DNA of 64,000 bases from Myxococcales bacterium. GTDB lineage: Bacteria; Myxococcota_A; Polyangia; Polyangiales; Ga0077539. Below the pieces are notes generated by a model that worked only from the letters and a program-made list of their open reading frames with translations, was not told the origin of the DNA and did not search any database. Made by a program: the position numbers and the translations under genes. This document shows positions 18,437-27,965 of this stretch, piece after piece; position 1 is the first letter of the stretch; the number at the start of each line of letters is the position of its first letter. The stretch spans positions 496,001 to 560,000 of the forward strand of contig JAEUKI010000052.1 in NCBI GenBank assembly GCA_016793325.1. The letters run 5' to 3'.

Positions 18437-20689
18437 ATGCGCGGTGTTCGCGCGGGAGTGAGCTCCATTGCGCCAGTGATTTCGCTGGGTCTCGTGATGA
18501 TCTCGTCGACGTCGTGCCTCGGTCGGCCCACGCAGATCGTCCTGCAAGTGGACTCCAACGCGCCGGCAGACAGGCCCGCGAAGCTCTCGGTCTTCACGCG
18601 CGTCGGCGCCGTCACGCGCGACGAGCTGCTCGCGTACCGCGGGCCGATCACGCAGATCGACGCGACGGCGCGCGCGATGTTTCCGGGGAGCGTGGGGCTC
18701 GTTCCCGCCGAGCGCGGCCCGCGCAACGCGCCGCTGACGGTGTGGGCTGTGCTCGAGCTTCCCGCGGTCGGCGCGCAGCCCGCGTTGCGCGTCGAGCGTC
18801 TGCAACGCGTGCGGCTCATCGAGCGTGTTCCTCAACAAGCACGGATGTACTTCAACGTCGCGTGCGCACAGCCCGCGACGGGATGCACGAGCGTCGCGCC
18901 CGATCGCTGCACGCCGTCGATCGTGTGCATCGAGCGCGGCGAGACCTGCGGAGACGACGGGCGGTGCGTTCCGCTCGACCTTCCGATGGAGCCCATCGAT
19001 CGACTCGACGCGGGATTTCGCTTCGATGTCGTCTCTCGCGGAGATGCGTCGACGTCGGACGTCGAGGCCGCTGTCGACTCGGGCTCGACCCCGGTTGCGC
19101 CGCGGTTGATCGCGCCCATGAGCACGAGCACGCTCGCGCGCACGCAACCATCGCTGCGGTTCGAGCTGCCTCCCACCGCGACGGACGCATCGATCGAACT
19201 TTGTTCGGACCGCGCGATGACCGTCGCGTGTACGTCGTTCGTCGCGGCGGCGGATGTCGCGATGGTTCCCGCGCCGAGAGCGCGCGGTTGGACGTTTTGG
19301 CGGGCGACCGCGCGACGCGGTGGAGCGCCGCTCGGAACGAGCCCCGTCTGGCAGTTCTACGTCGGTACGCGCCGCGCGACCTCGACCGAGGACACAGTGC
19401 TCGGCAAGGTGATGGATCTCAACGGCGACGGCCGCGCAGATCTCGTCGCGACCTCGCGCGCGCCCGACGAAGTGGGGATCTACTACGGCAGCGCCGCGGG
19501 CTTCGCGGCGAGCCCAAACGTCGTGCTCTCCGCGCCGATGGGCGCGAGCTCCTTCGGAAGCGCGCTCGACGCCGCTGGGGACATCAACGGCGACGGCTTC
19601 GGCGATCTCGTGGTGGGCGCGGCTTCGGCAACGAGCGGTCGAGCGTTCGTGTACTTCGGCAGCGCCACGGGCGTCGCGACGACGCCGAGCGTCTCGTTGA
19701 TGGGCGCAGGAGGCGACGAGTTCGGGACGGGTGTGAGCGGCGTCGGCGATGTCGACCGCGATGGCTACGGCGACTTCGCCGTCGGCGCGCCCAACGCGAT
19801 GGTGCCGGGACTCGGCGCAGCAGGAACGGCGACCGTGTTCCTCGGCCGCGCGACGATGCCGATCACAGGACCGGTGTTGCTCGGGACCGCGGTCGGCGAA
19901 CGGTTCGGCGCTTCAGTGACGGGCGGCGGCGACTTCGATGCCGACGGGTTCGCGGATGTTGTTGTTGGCGCTCCTCGCGCTGACGTTGGACCGCTCGTCG
20001 ACGCGGGGCAGGCGCGCGCGTTCTTGGGCAGCGCCACGGGGTTGCAGACGGTCTCGACGGCGTCGATCAACGGCCAGAGAGCGGGAGACAACGTCGGATT
20101 CGCGCTCGCGGTCCTCGGCGACTTCAACGGCGACAGCGCCGCAGAAGCGATCGCGGGCGGTCCAAATGCGACGATGAACGGGTGCGCCGTGCTCGGTCGA
20201 GGACGACGGACTGGCGGGATTTTTCCGACAACGAGCCAGGCGCGCTTCGAGCTGTCGACGCCGAACCCAGACCGCGCTGGGAGCGTGGTCGGCGCTGCGG
20301 GCGACGTGAACAACGACGGCTTTTCGGACTTCGTCTTCACCGCGCCGTTCGCGAGCTTCAGCGGAACCCGGAGCGGCGTCGCGGGCGTGTGTCTCGGAAC
20401 GGACGTCGGCGTTCGCTCCCCGTGCGAGGGGTTGCTTCGCAACGGCGTCGCTGGCGATCAGCTCGGCGAGAGCGCCGCAGGTGTTGGTGACGTCGACGGC
20501 GATGGCTTCGACGACGTGATCATCGGAGCGTCCAACGGCTCGCGGGCCGGCATGCAGGCGAGCGGCTATTTGCGGCTGTATCGCGGCAACAACTCGAGCG
20601 CCGGAGTCTCGCTCACGCACGCGCGAGAGATCGTGGGGACGCGCGTCAATCAACGTCTCGCCGTCGCGCTCGGCGGATCGACGCACTGA
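18437..20689 (+). CDS. FG-GAP (integrin-type) beta-propeller lipoprotein, paralogue A
   Basis: A 750-residue surface lipoprotein. The ATG at 18437 opens a signal peptide ending in Ser-Ser-Thr-Ser-Cys; an ATG at 18359 is the longer alternative. The N-terminal third contains a conserved block shared with the gene at 22078: a Pro-Thr-Gln-Ile-Val-Leu start, a Phe-Pro-Gly-Ser-Val-Gly-Leu turn, a Thr-Val-Trp-Ala-Val-Leu-Glu-Leu strand and a Cys-rich stretch. Residues from about 325 to 700 carry seven FG-GAP repeats of the form Asp-x-Asn/Asp-x-Asp-Gly-x-x-Asp, each a calcium-binding loop, giving a seven-bladed propeller. This fold mediates adhesion or partner binding. It converges with a VWA lipoprotein ending 11 bases away. 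Confidence 0.85.
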   Translation: MRGVRAGVSSIAPVISLGLVMISSTSCLGRPTQIVLQVDSNAPADRPAKLSVFTRVGAVTRDELLAYRGPITQIDATARAMFPGSVGLVPAERGPRNAPLTVWAVLELPAVGAQPALRVERLQRVRLIERVPQQARMYFNVACAQPATGCTSVAPDRCTPSIVCIERGETCGDDGRCVPLDLPMEPIDRLDAGFRFDVVSRGDASTSDVEAAVDSGSTPVAPRLIAPMSTSTLARTQPSLRFELPPTATDASIELCSDRAMTVACTSFVAAADVAMVPAPRARGWTFWRATARRGGAPLGTSPVWQFYVGTRRATSTEDTVLGKVMDLNGDGRADLVATSRAPDEVGIYYGSAAGFAASPNVVLSAPMGASSFGSALDAAGDINGDGFGDLVVGAASATSGRAFVYFGSATGVATTPSVSLMGAGGDEFGTGVSGVGDVDRDGYGDFAVGAPNAMVPGLGAAGTATVFLGRATMPITGPVLLGTAVGERFGASVTGGGDFDADGFADVVVGAPRADVGPLVDAGQARAFLGSATGLQTVSTASINGQRAGDNVGFALAVLGDFNGDSAAEAIAGGPNATMNGCAVLGRGRRTGGIFPTTSQARFELSTPNPDRAGSVVGAAGDVNNDGFSDFVFTAPFASFSGTRSGVAGVCLGTDVGVRSPCEGLLRNGVAGDQLGESAAGVGDVDGDGFDDVIIGASNGSRAGMQASGYLRLYRGNNSSAGVSLTHAREIVGTRVNQRLAVALGGSTH

Positions 20690-20699
20690 TCACCGCGCG

Positions 20700-21968
20700 T
20701 TACGGCGACGCGGCCGCGGGGCGATAGATGATCTCGACGCGCGCGCCCATGGGAATCACCGCGGGATCCACGGTGACGCGGTTCGCGGCCATGTCGTAGG
20801 TCCAGCCCATCGTGAGGCGCGTTCGAACGCCCGCGGCGGTGACGATCCAGACTTGGATCGTGTCGGCGCGGGCGGGTTGCGCGAGCGCCCACGCCGTCGT
20901 TCGACGCGCGATGCCCATCGCGAACGACGTGAAGATCGTGCTCCAGTCCGTGGCGCACACGCGGGCCTTGTCGCCCATCGTTCGCATCGTGAGGTCGAGG
21001 TACACGCTGCCGCGTCGCGCGAGCGTCGGGCAGTCGGTGCGCGACTCGTAGCCGACGATGCTGTTGAATACGTATCCAGTAAATCCAGGCCACGCGCTCG
21101 CCGTGGTGTGAAAGGTGTTCGCGGGCATCGAGCTCTCGTCGTCGGTCACCGCGACGAAGAACTTCTGCGACGTGGGGCGCAAGAAGTCGCGCCACATCGG
21201 GTAGGTGTTCACGACGATCGAGAGCCCGTTGGTCGAAGCCACGTTTGCGTTGACGTGTCGAAAGCGCGGTCCGTCCGCGCAGCTCGCGCCCGCGAGCGGC
21301 GGGGGAACGCACACTTGCAGCGAGCCCGTCCCGCGCGTCCCGATCATGATCACGCGGTAGTCGAGGCCCGACATCGCCAACGTCGACGCGAAGCGATTGA
21401 GGTTCGCGTTGAGGTTGCGCGTCTCTTCGACCATCGAGCCCGACGTGTCGATGAACCAGATGATGTCGACCGGAACCCTCGTCGCCATCGTGTCGTCGAA
21501 GCGCTGCGTGGCCTCGCACTCGTTCATGAAGTCCGGCAACGGAAGCCACGAGCTCTCGCACGGGCCCCACGTTCCGAACTCGCCCGAGCCCGTGCAGCGC
21601 TGCGTGCCCATCCGGCACATCCCGCGAAACTGCGGCTCGGTGCGCTCGAAGCACATTTGCGTCGCGCCGGGCATGCACGCGCAGCCCTCGTTCGCGACGC
21701 CGTCGCCGTTGTCGTCGAACGGCGTCGAACAGTTCTCGACTGCGGCCGCGCCGTCCGTTGGCGTTGGCGTTGGTGCGTCCGTGGGCGTCGGCGTCGCGCC
21801 GTCTTCACCGATCGGCGGAGTCGTCGAGTCGAACGCGGTCGCGTCCGTTCGGCGCACGTCGGCGTTCGTGGGCGGCTCGAACTCGCTGCCGTCGCTGCAT
21901 GCCGCGGCAACGAGCGCGAGCAACGTCAAGCAGGTGCGGGCGTGTGCGTGAGGGTCAGTGAGGCGCAT
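20700..21968 (-). CDS. VWA-domain lipoprotein with MopE-like metal-binding segment
   Basis: A 422-residue lipoprotein starting at the ATG at 21966-21968, which opens a signal peptide ending in Val-Ala-Ala-Ala-Cys. A Thr/Pro-rich spacer with repeated Pro-Thr-Asp follows. Then come an Asp-Asn-Gly-Asp-Gly-Val-Ala-Asn-Glu-Gly-Cys-x-Cys segment (putative metal-binding, as in MopE-like proteins) and several cysteines. The VWA domain has the MIDAS Asp-Thr-Ser-Gly-Ser-Met at about residue 172. It is embedded between two paralogous FG-GAP propellers on the other strand, one convergent and one divergent. VWA and integrin-type propellers sit together in eukaryotic integrins, so a physical partnership is an attractive but unproved idea. 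Confidence 0.85.
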   Translation of the reverse strand: MRLTDPHAHARTCLTLLALVAAACSDGSEFEPPTNADVRRTDATAFDSTTPPIGEDGATPTPTDAPTPTPTDGAAAVENCSTPFDDNGDGVANEGCACMPGATQMCFERTEPQFRGMCRMGTQRCTGSGEFGTWGPCESSWLPLPDFMNECEATQRFDDTMATRVPVDIIWFIDTSGSMVEETRNLNANLNRFASTLAMSGLDYRVIMIGTRGTGSLQVCVPPPLAGASCADGPRFRHVNANVASTNGLSIVVNTYPMWRDFLRPTSQKFFVAVTDDESSMPANTFHTTASAWPGFTGYVFNSIVGYESRTDCPTLARRGSVYLDLTMRTMGDKARVCATDWSTIFTSFAMGIARRTTAWALAQPARADTIQVWIVTAAGVRTRLTMGWTYDMAANRVTVDPAVIPMGARVEIIYRPAAASP

Positions 21969-22077
21969 GTACCCGAGGTTCGCACAACGGCAAATCGGCC
22001 GGCAGTGGGCGCTCGATCGCCCAGTGGGAAGTCCGAAGCGCACCCTCGAGTTCGTTCGTTGGGTACGATGCGCGTCG

Positions 22078-24486
22078 ATGCGTCGGCGCTCTTCCTCGTT
22101 TGCGGCTGCGTTGCTCGCACTGTTCGTCGCGAGCTGCGGCGGACGCGCGACGCAAATCGTGTTGCACCTCGACTCCAACGCGCCACCCGAACGCCCGATG
22201 ACCCTCTCGATCGTCTCGCGGGTCGGAAGCCCGACGATCCGCGAAATCTACGAGTTTCAAGGGCAGCTGTTGAGGCTCAACAACAACGTTCGCCCGATTT
22301 TTCCAGGCAGCGTGGGGCTGTTGCCCGAGGTCAACGGTCCTCGAAACGTTCCGCTCACGGTGTGGGCCGTGCTCGAGCTTCCGGCCTCTGCGGGGCGACC
22401 CGCCGTGCGCGTCGAGCGACTGCAGCGGCTGCAGCTCATCGAGCGCGTTCCGCAGCAGGCGCGAATCTTCTTCAACGTCGCATGCGCTGCGCCCGCGAGC
22501 GGCTGCCGCCTCGTGTCGCCCGAGCGATGCACGGTCTCGACGCTGTGCCTCGAGAACGGCGAGACGTGCGGCGACGAGGGCGTGTGCGTTCCCGTCACGC
22601 TACCCATGCAGCCGATCGAGCAGCTCGACGCGACCGCCACGTTCGACGTCGTGACGCGCGCGGATGTGCCGGTCGACATTGTGCGCGACGTGCAAGCGGA
22701 CGGCGCGGACGCTCCGGACGTCGAGGACGTGCTGGACAGCGGACGCGACGCGCAAGAAGAGAGCGGAACGGACGCAGCGGACGCAGCGAGCGACACGCGC
22801 GGGGATTCAGGCATCGATTCGGGCCTCGACGCGCGAGTGGACAGCGGCGTCGACGCGCGCTCGGACAGCGGCGTGGACACAGGTGTCGGCCCGACGACGG
22901 TCCGCCTCGTCGCGCCGATGAGCACGAGCCGTGTGGCGGCCGTGCGTCCCACGCTGGAGTTCGAGCTGCCCTTCAACGCGACGGACGCGCAGATCGAGCT
23001 CTGCGCAGATCGCGCGATGAGCATGGGCTGCTCGACGTTCGTGAACACGACGGGATCGGCGCGCGTCCCCGTTGCACGACCGGCGGGATGGACGTTTTGG
23101 CAAGTGACGCCTCGCCGCATGGGAACTCCCCTGACAGCGAGCCCTGTGTGGCAGTTCTATGTCGGCGCTCGTGGCGCCGGCGTCGACAGCACGATCGGCA
23201 AAGTGATGGACCTCAACGGCGATGGACGATCGGACCTCGTCATCGCGTCGCTCGGCACCGAGACCGTCGCGATCTACTACGGAAACGCCACGGGATTTCC
23301 TTCGATGCCCAACGTGACGCTGGCCGCCCCGAGCGGCAGCGCGGAGTTTGGCAACAGCGTCGACGCTGCGGGAGACATCGATGGTGACGGATTCGGAGAC
23401 CTCGTTGTCGGCGCACCGGGCTCGGGCTCGGGTCAGGCGTTCGTGTACCTCGGTCGAGGTGCGGGCGTCGCGACAACGCCAAGATTCACGTTCGCGGGCG
23501 TCGACGCGGCCGATCGCTTCGGCGCGGCGGTGGCTGGCGCGGGAGACGTCAACCGCGACGGCTACGGCGACTTGATTATTGGTGCGCCAACCGCTGGCGT
23601 CGCAGGCGTCGGCAACGCAGGGACGGCGACGATCTTCCTCGGCCGCGACCTGCCGAGCGCGCCCGTTCGAAGCACGGTGTTGTTGGGCGGCTCGGCGGGT
23701 GATCGGTTCGGCATCGCTGTGGCTGGCGGCGGCGACTGCAACGCGGACGGATTTACGGAGGTCGTTGTCGGTGCGGATCGGGCCGATCCGATGGGGCGAT
23801 TGGACGGCGGCGAGGCGTACGTGCACTTCGGTCGCGCGACGGGCATTCGTGTCATGCCCGACGTGCCAATGCTCGGCACCGCCGCGGGCGACAACTTTGG
23901 TCGTGCCGTCGCGATGATCGGCGACTTCAACGGTGACGGAGCGGCCGATCTGCTGGTCGGAGCACCGCGAGGCAGCACGCAAGGCGCGACGCGGATCGCG
24001 TTTGGCGCAGTGATGCGAATGTTGTTTCCCAACACCCTCGAGTTCCTCGGGCCGATCCCGACGAGCCGCGACGGTTTCGGTACGTCGGTCGCGGGCGTCG
24101 GCGACTTGAACGGTGACGGGTTCACGGACTTCGCCGTTGGCGCCCCGTTGGTTGATGGTGCTGGAACCACGCGCGGAGCGGTCGGTGTCTGTCTCGGTCG
24201 GGCGGTGGTCGACCGCTTGGAATGCAGCGTGATCGTGGGCACCTCCAACAACGATCGCCTTGGCGACGTCGTCGCAGGCATCGGAGACTCGAACAACGAC
24301 GGCCTCGACGATGTGCTCGCGGGCTCGCCCGCTGCGACGCGCGCTGGATTGTCGGGCGCTGGATACGTTCGCTTCTATCGCGGTGCCGCCACCGCTGCAG
24401 GCGTTTCGGCGACTCACTCGCGCGAGATCGCGGGCAGAGTAGCCAACGAGCGTCTGGGGCAAGCCATCGGATCGTCGGTGCACTGA
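22078..24486 (+). CDS. FG-GAP (integrin-type) beta-propeller lipoprotein, paralogue B
   Basis: An 802-residue lipoprotein, a paralogue of the gene at 18437 over its whole length. The ATG at 22078 opens a signal peptide ending in Val-Ala-Ser-Cys. The same N-terminal block is present (Phe-Pro-Gly-Ser-Val-Gly-Leu, Thr-Val-Trp-Ala-Val-Leu-Glu-Leu). It differs by an extra Asp/Ser/Gly/Val spacer of about 55 residues (roughly 214-271) built of repeated Asp-Ser-Gly-x-Asp units, absent or much shorter in paralogue A. Seven FG-GAP repeats with Asp-x-Asn-x-Asp-Gly calcium loops run from about 378 to 745. It is divergent from the VWA lipoprotein, about 110 bases away. Confidence 0.85.
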   Translation: MRRRSSSFAAALLALFVASCGGRATQIVLHLDSNAPPERPMTLSIVSRVGSPTIREIYEFQGQLLRLNNNVRPIFPGSVGLLPEVNGPRNVPLTVWAVLELPASAGRPAVRVERLQRLQLIERVPQQARIFFNVACAAPASGCRLVSPERCTVSTLCLENGETCGDEGVCVPVTLPMQPIEQLDATATFDVVTRADVPVDIVRDVQADGADAPDVEDVLDSGRDAQEESGTDAADAASDTRGDSGIDSGLDARVDSGVDARSDSGVDTGVGPTTVRLVAPMSTSRVAAVRPTLEFELPFNATDAQIELCADRAMSMGCSTFVNTTGSARVPVARPAGWTFWQVTPRRMGTPLTASPVWQFYVGARGAGVDSTIGKVMDLNGDGRSDLVIASLGTETVAIYYGNATGFPSMPNVTLAAPSGSAEFGNSVDAAGDIDGDGFGDLVVGAPGSGSGQAFVYLGRGAGVATTPRFTFAGVDAADRFGAAVAGAGDVNRDGYGDLIIGAPTAGVAGVGNAGTATIFLGRDLPSAPVRSTVLLGGSAGDRFGIAVAGGGDCNADGFTEVVVGADRADPMGRLDGGEAYVHFGRATGIRVMPDVPMLGTAAGDNFGRAVAMIGDFNGDGAADLLVGAPRGSTQGATRIAFGAVMRMLFPNTLEFLGPIPTSRDGFGTSVAGVGDLNGDGFTDFAVGAPLVDGAGTTRGAVGVCLGRAVVDRLECSVIVGTSNNDRLGDVVAGIGDSNNDGLDDVLAGSPAATRAGLSGAGYVRFYRGAATAAGVSATHSREIAGRVANERLGQAIGSSVH

Positions 24487-24495
24487 GCGCGCGCG

Positions 24496-25527
24496 CTACG
24501 TGGCGCTCGCGCGAGCCGGGCGTCGCGCCGTCCAGAGAACCATGTCCGCGACGTAGTGGTGCAGGTTGATCGCTTGCAACACCACGAGGTACACGATCGC
24601 GCGATCGAGCGAGGGGCGCATCGCCTCGGACGCGAGCCACGCGACGCTGTACATCGCGGCGCCGATGAGGGCGAACGCGATGTAGAACCGCGCGCTGTTC
24701 GCCGCGCCCGCGACGCGCCCGAGGGCGCCGAGCGTCGCTGCGTCTGCGTTGGCGAAGCGTCGCTCGTTCCACGCGTAGACGAAGAGGAGGTACTGCGCGT
24801 TGTGCCACACGTTGACGGCGATCCACCCGATCGAAGGAACGTCGATCACGACGTACCCGACCACGAAGAGGATCACCTGCCCGATCACGTACAAGCGCGT
24901 CCACGGGTCGAACGGCCTCGTCGTGTCCGTCGCCTCGCGGCTGATGCGCCACACCCACGCGCCGAACGCCACGAGCGCGACGGCACAAAGGACCCACTCG
25001 AGCGCAGGCGGCGCGGTGGGGAGCCGAATCGCGACCCCGAGAAAGTGCGTAGGGCGCTGCGCCATTCGATGCGCGACGCCCCAAAGCGCGGCGGCGTACA
25101 GGACGACGTCGACCAGCGGATCGCGTGGATTTTGTCCGGTCGCGTGCCGCAGCGCGCGGTACATCCCGCGCCCCTGTCGCGCGTAGTGGAGCGTCTGCCA
25201 GTAGAAGTACCCCGCCATCAACGTCTCGACGCCGAACACGCGCACGACGCCCGCGCACGTCGCAATGGAGAGCGGCGCGAGCGCCCACCACATCCACGCG
25301 TGCTCCTCGCGGTCTTCACGACGAAAGAGCGTTCGCGAAAACGTCGACGCGACGTGCGGGTAGCTGAGCGCCCACAGATCCGCGGCGATCACGACGCGCC
25401 ACCAGCTCGGTCGCGCGACGACCACGAGTGCCGTCGCGAGGGACGCGATCGGAATCCACACGACGAACCACCGCGCAAATCGCGGGTCCGCGAGGGGATT
25501 GGGACGCCCGTCGGTGGCGGCGCTCAT
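24496..25527 (-). CDS. Polytopic membrane protein with conserved-looking His motifs
   Basis: A 343-residue inner-membrane protein with eight or nine predicted spans. Polar motifs stand out inside or next to the spans: Tyr-Trp-Gln-Thr-Leu-His-Tyr-Ala-Arg-Gln, Asn-Val-Trp-His-Asn-Ala-Gln-Tyr, and Asn-Leu-His-His-Tyr-Val-Ala-Asp near the C-terminus. Several His-x(2-3)-Tyr/Asn pairs in membrane context suggest a metal site, as in membrane di-iron or carotenoid enzymes, but no known family is assigned. It ends 9 bases from the convergent FG-GAP gene and lies 11 bases after the stop of the upstream coiled-coil gene, so the two minus-strand genes probably form an operon. Confidence 0.75.
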   Translation of the reverse strand: MSAATDGRPNPLADPRFARWFVVWIPIASLATALVVVARPSWWRVVIAADLWALSYPHVASTFSRTLFRREDREEHAWMWWALAPLSIATCAGVVRVFGVETLMAGYFYWQTLHYARQGRGMYRALRHATGQNPRDPLVDVVLYAAALWGVAHRMAQRPTHFLGVAIRLPTAPPALEWVLCAVALVAFGAWVWRISREATDTTRPFDPWTRLYVIGQVILFVVGYVVIDVPSIGWIAVNVWHNAQYLLFVYAWNERRFANADAATLGALGRVAGAANSARFYIAFALIGAAMYSVAWLASEAMRPSLDRAIVYLVVLQAINLHHYVADMVLWTARRPARASAT

Positions 25528-25538
25528 CGCGCGATCGA

Positions 25539-25976
25539 TCAGGTGCCCGTCAGGCCCTGGTGGCTCGACGGCAACGCTGGCGTCGAGCTCACCGGCACAG
25601 GGACCGAGGGAGGCACTTGCGACGGTCCCGACGGCAGGATGCTCGGCGGAGTCACCTCGACAGGCATACTTACGGGCACGGGCTGCGACGAAGGGGCCGA
25701 TTCGGTGCGCACCAACAAGAACGAAACGACACCGCCGAGGAACATCATCGCCATGACCGCCACCGCGAGGATGACCCCTGGCGAGGCCGATCGCCTCGGC
25801 GCGTACGGCTGGCCGCTGTAGCGCGTGAGCTCGCGGCGGAGCGTGTCGTTTTCAGCGCGGAGCCGCTGGACCTCGGGCTCGAGCGCGGCGACTTGCTGCC
25901 TGAGCGATTCGATTTGTGCGAGCGCGGCGTCGCGTTCGTCTCGGTATCCGCCGCTCGCTTGGGGTGCTCCGACCAT
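25539..25976 (-). CDS. Coiled-coil, single-span membrane protein
   Basis: A 145-residue protein. The ATG at 25974-25976 is chosen because a GAGGAG lies 8 bases upstream; an in-frame start 30 bases earlier is less likely. Residues 17-52 form a coiled coil with heptads of Leu/Val and Glu/Arg. A membrane segment spans about 67-89, and a Pro/Ser/Val-rich tail follows. The probable topology is a cytoplasmic coiled coil and an external Pro-rich tail. Only 11 bases separate it from the following membrane-protein gene, so they probably act together. Function unknown. Confidence 0.72.
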   Translation of the reverse strand: MVGAPQASGGYRDERDAALAQIESLRQQVAALEPEVQRLRAENDTLRRELTRYSGQPYAPRRSASPGVILAVAVMAMMFLGGVVSFLLVRTESAPSSQPVPVSMPVEVTPPSILPSGPSQVPPSVPVPVSSTPALPSSHQGLTGT

Positions 25977-26093
25977 GGTGCTGGCTCCTCGTAGCGGTTC
26001 GAACACCGCGCCGAGATCCTAGCTTGGGTGGGCGCGCTCGTGGGGGTTCGCACGGCGGGGCAGAACGCGAGACACTCGGGGCCGCCCAACGTC

Positions 26094-27965
26094 ATGTCCA
26101 GCAAACAAGTGCTCGCGTTCGCGCTCGCAACCAGCCTCGGCGCGGTTCGATGCTCTCAGCCACCCACGCCGCCGGTCGACGCCATGCCGGTCGACTCTGC
26201 GGCGGACGCGGGCCGTGACGCTCGCGAAGACGACTCCGCGCCGGACGCGGGCGAGCAAGATACGGGCGCGGATGCTGGCGTCGATGCGGCGCCGTTCGTC
26301 GTGTATCCCGGCGTGGACGACCGCTGCCCGGGCGCTGCGCACTGCCCGATGGGCAGCGACGGAATGCTCTACGTCGGCGTCGCGCGCGCGCTCATCAACC
26401 CGACGATCGTCGAGTCGATGTGGACCGACACCAACATGAACAACCTCTGGGAGAGCGGCGAGACCTACGTCGACACCAACGGCAACGGCCGCTTCGACGC
26501 GACGTGGATCGCGGGGTTTTCGTCGGGCAGACCCGCGACCTCGATCCACGACGATCTCGAGGTTCGCGCGATGGCGTTTCGCTCGGGCGACGTGACGGTG
26601 GCGATCGTCTCGCTCGATATCGTGGGTCTGTTTCGCGACGACATGGAGCGCATTCGCCAGCACCCGTCGCTGGCGGGTCTCGACGTCGACCACGTGTTGA
26701 TCTCGTCGACGCACTTGCACGAGGGCGTCGACACCGTGGGCTTGTGGGGTGAATCGCCGTTCATGACCGGCGTCAACGCGACGTACCAGAGCCTCGTGAT
26801 CGAGCGCGCAGCGAACGCCGTGCGAGACGCGGTGCGAGACGCGATGCGGCCCGAGGCGCGCGCGCTCATGCGCGTCGCGCAGGTGCTCACGGTGGACGGG
26901 ATGATGGACCCGCGGCCGTACGTCTCGGACACGCGCGATCCGACGATCCTCGATCCGACGCTCACGATGGTGCAGTTCGTCCGCGAGCGCGACCCCATGC
27001 AAACGATCGGAACATGGGTGAACTGGGCGGCGCACCCCGAGTACACGGGCTCGCGCAACAACCAGCTCACGGCGGACTACGTCCACACCCTCCGCGACGT
27101 GATCGAGAACGGCGACATGATGTCCGGGGTCGCTGGCATTGGCGGAACGACGGTGTTCGTCAACGGAGCGCTGGGAGGACAAGTGGGCCCCGGCCAAGCC
27201 GCGCCGCTCGATCGCATGGGAATGCCCGTACGAAACGCAGGTCTGCTCAAAGCCGAGTCCTGCGGTCGCAACGTCGCCGTCCTCGGGTTGCAAGAGCTTC
27301 GACGGGTGCAGGGCACCGCGAACAACGGGCTCGTGACGGGGCCGATGCCGATCACGTATCGCACGGCGAAGATGCACGCGCGCGTGCTCAATCGGCTGTA
27401 CTGGCTCGGGTTTCAGTTTCGCGTGCTCTCGCGGCAGTTGACCAACTTCAACCGCAGCGTCGCGCCGTCGATGACCAACGTTCCGTGGGTCGAGTCGCGC
27501 GCGACGTATCTGCAGGTGGGCCCCGTCGCGACGATCACGGCGCCGGGCGAATTGCACCCCGAGCTGTGGGTCGGCGCGCAGGACATGCGGTGGTCGTTCA
27601 ACCTCCCGCGCGTGACCGAACGGGACAACCCGCCGGACTTCATGCGCGCGCCGCCGCCGCCGTACCTGCGAGACTTGATGCTCGCGAACAGCGGCGTTCG
27701 CTACGCGTTCGTGAGCGGGCTCACCCAGGATTTTCTCGGCTACATCGTCGCCGATTGGAACTACGTCCTGCACCCGACCAACCCGTACACGCAAGAAGCC
27801 TCGGGCGATCACTACGAAGAAACCAACTCGATCGGCCCCGACAGCCAGGAGCACTTGTTCGCGCCGATGATGGACCTCGCGCGCATGGGCGCGGTGCTCG
27901 ACGGCGGCGCGGGCGACGCGGGCGCAGACGCGAGCGCGGACGCGAGCGCGGACGGAGGAGGCTGA
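26094..27965 (+). CDS. Neutral ceramidase-like lipoprotein
   Basis: A 623-residue exported protein. The ATG at 26094 opens a signal peptide with a possible lipobox (Gly-Ala-Val-Arg-Cys), then an Asp/Ala-rich spacer. The main body resembles the neutral/alkaline non-lysosomal ceramidase N-domain: a Thr-His207-Leu-His209 zinc-type motif after a beta strand, an Asn-Trp-Ala-Ala-His314-Pro block, and a later Asn-Gly-Ala-Leu-Gly-Gly turn. Ceramidases use the equivalent His residues for zinc. An extra stretch with Asp-Thr-Asn-Gly-Asn-Gly between the two is unusual. It probably hydrolyses an amide-linked lipid or related substrate outside the cell, but this is inference. Its stop overlaps the start of the next gene. 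Confidence 0.72.
   Translation: MSSKQVLAFALATSLGAVRCSQPPTPPVDAMPVDSAADAGRDAREDDSAPDAGEQDTGADAGVDAAPFVVYPGVDDRCPGAAHCPMGSDGMLYVGVARALINPTIVESMWTDTNMNNLWESGETYVDTNGNGRFDATWIAGFSSGRPATSIHDDLEVRAMAFRSGDVTVAIVSLDIVGLFRDDMERIRQHPSLAGLDVDHVLISSTHLHEGVDTVGLWGESPFMTGVNATYQSLVIERAANAVRDAVRDAMRPEARALMRVAQVLTVDGMMDPRPYVSDTRDPTILDPTLTMVQFVRERDPMQTIGTWVNWAAHPEYTGSRNNQLTADYVHTLRDVIENGDMMSGVAGIGGTTVFVNGALGGQVGPGQAAPLDRMGMPVRNAGLLKAESCGRNVAVLGLQELRRVQGTANNGLVTGPMPITYRTAKMHARVLNRLYWLGFQFRVLSRQLTNFNRSVAPSMTNVPWVESRATYLQVGPVATITAPGELHPELWVGAQDMRWSFNLPRVTERDNPPDFMRAPPPPYLRDLMLANSGVRYAFVSGLTQDFLGYIVADWNYVLHPTNPYTQEASGDHYEETNSIGPDSQEHLFAPMMDLARMGAVLDGGAGDAGADASADASADGGG

Noticed and set aside
20853..23387. Plus-strand frame of about 844 codons across the VWA and FG-GAP genes
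   Set aside because: It crosses two genuine genes in other frames and is Arg-rich and low in recognisable folds.
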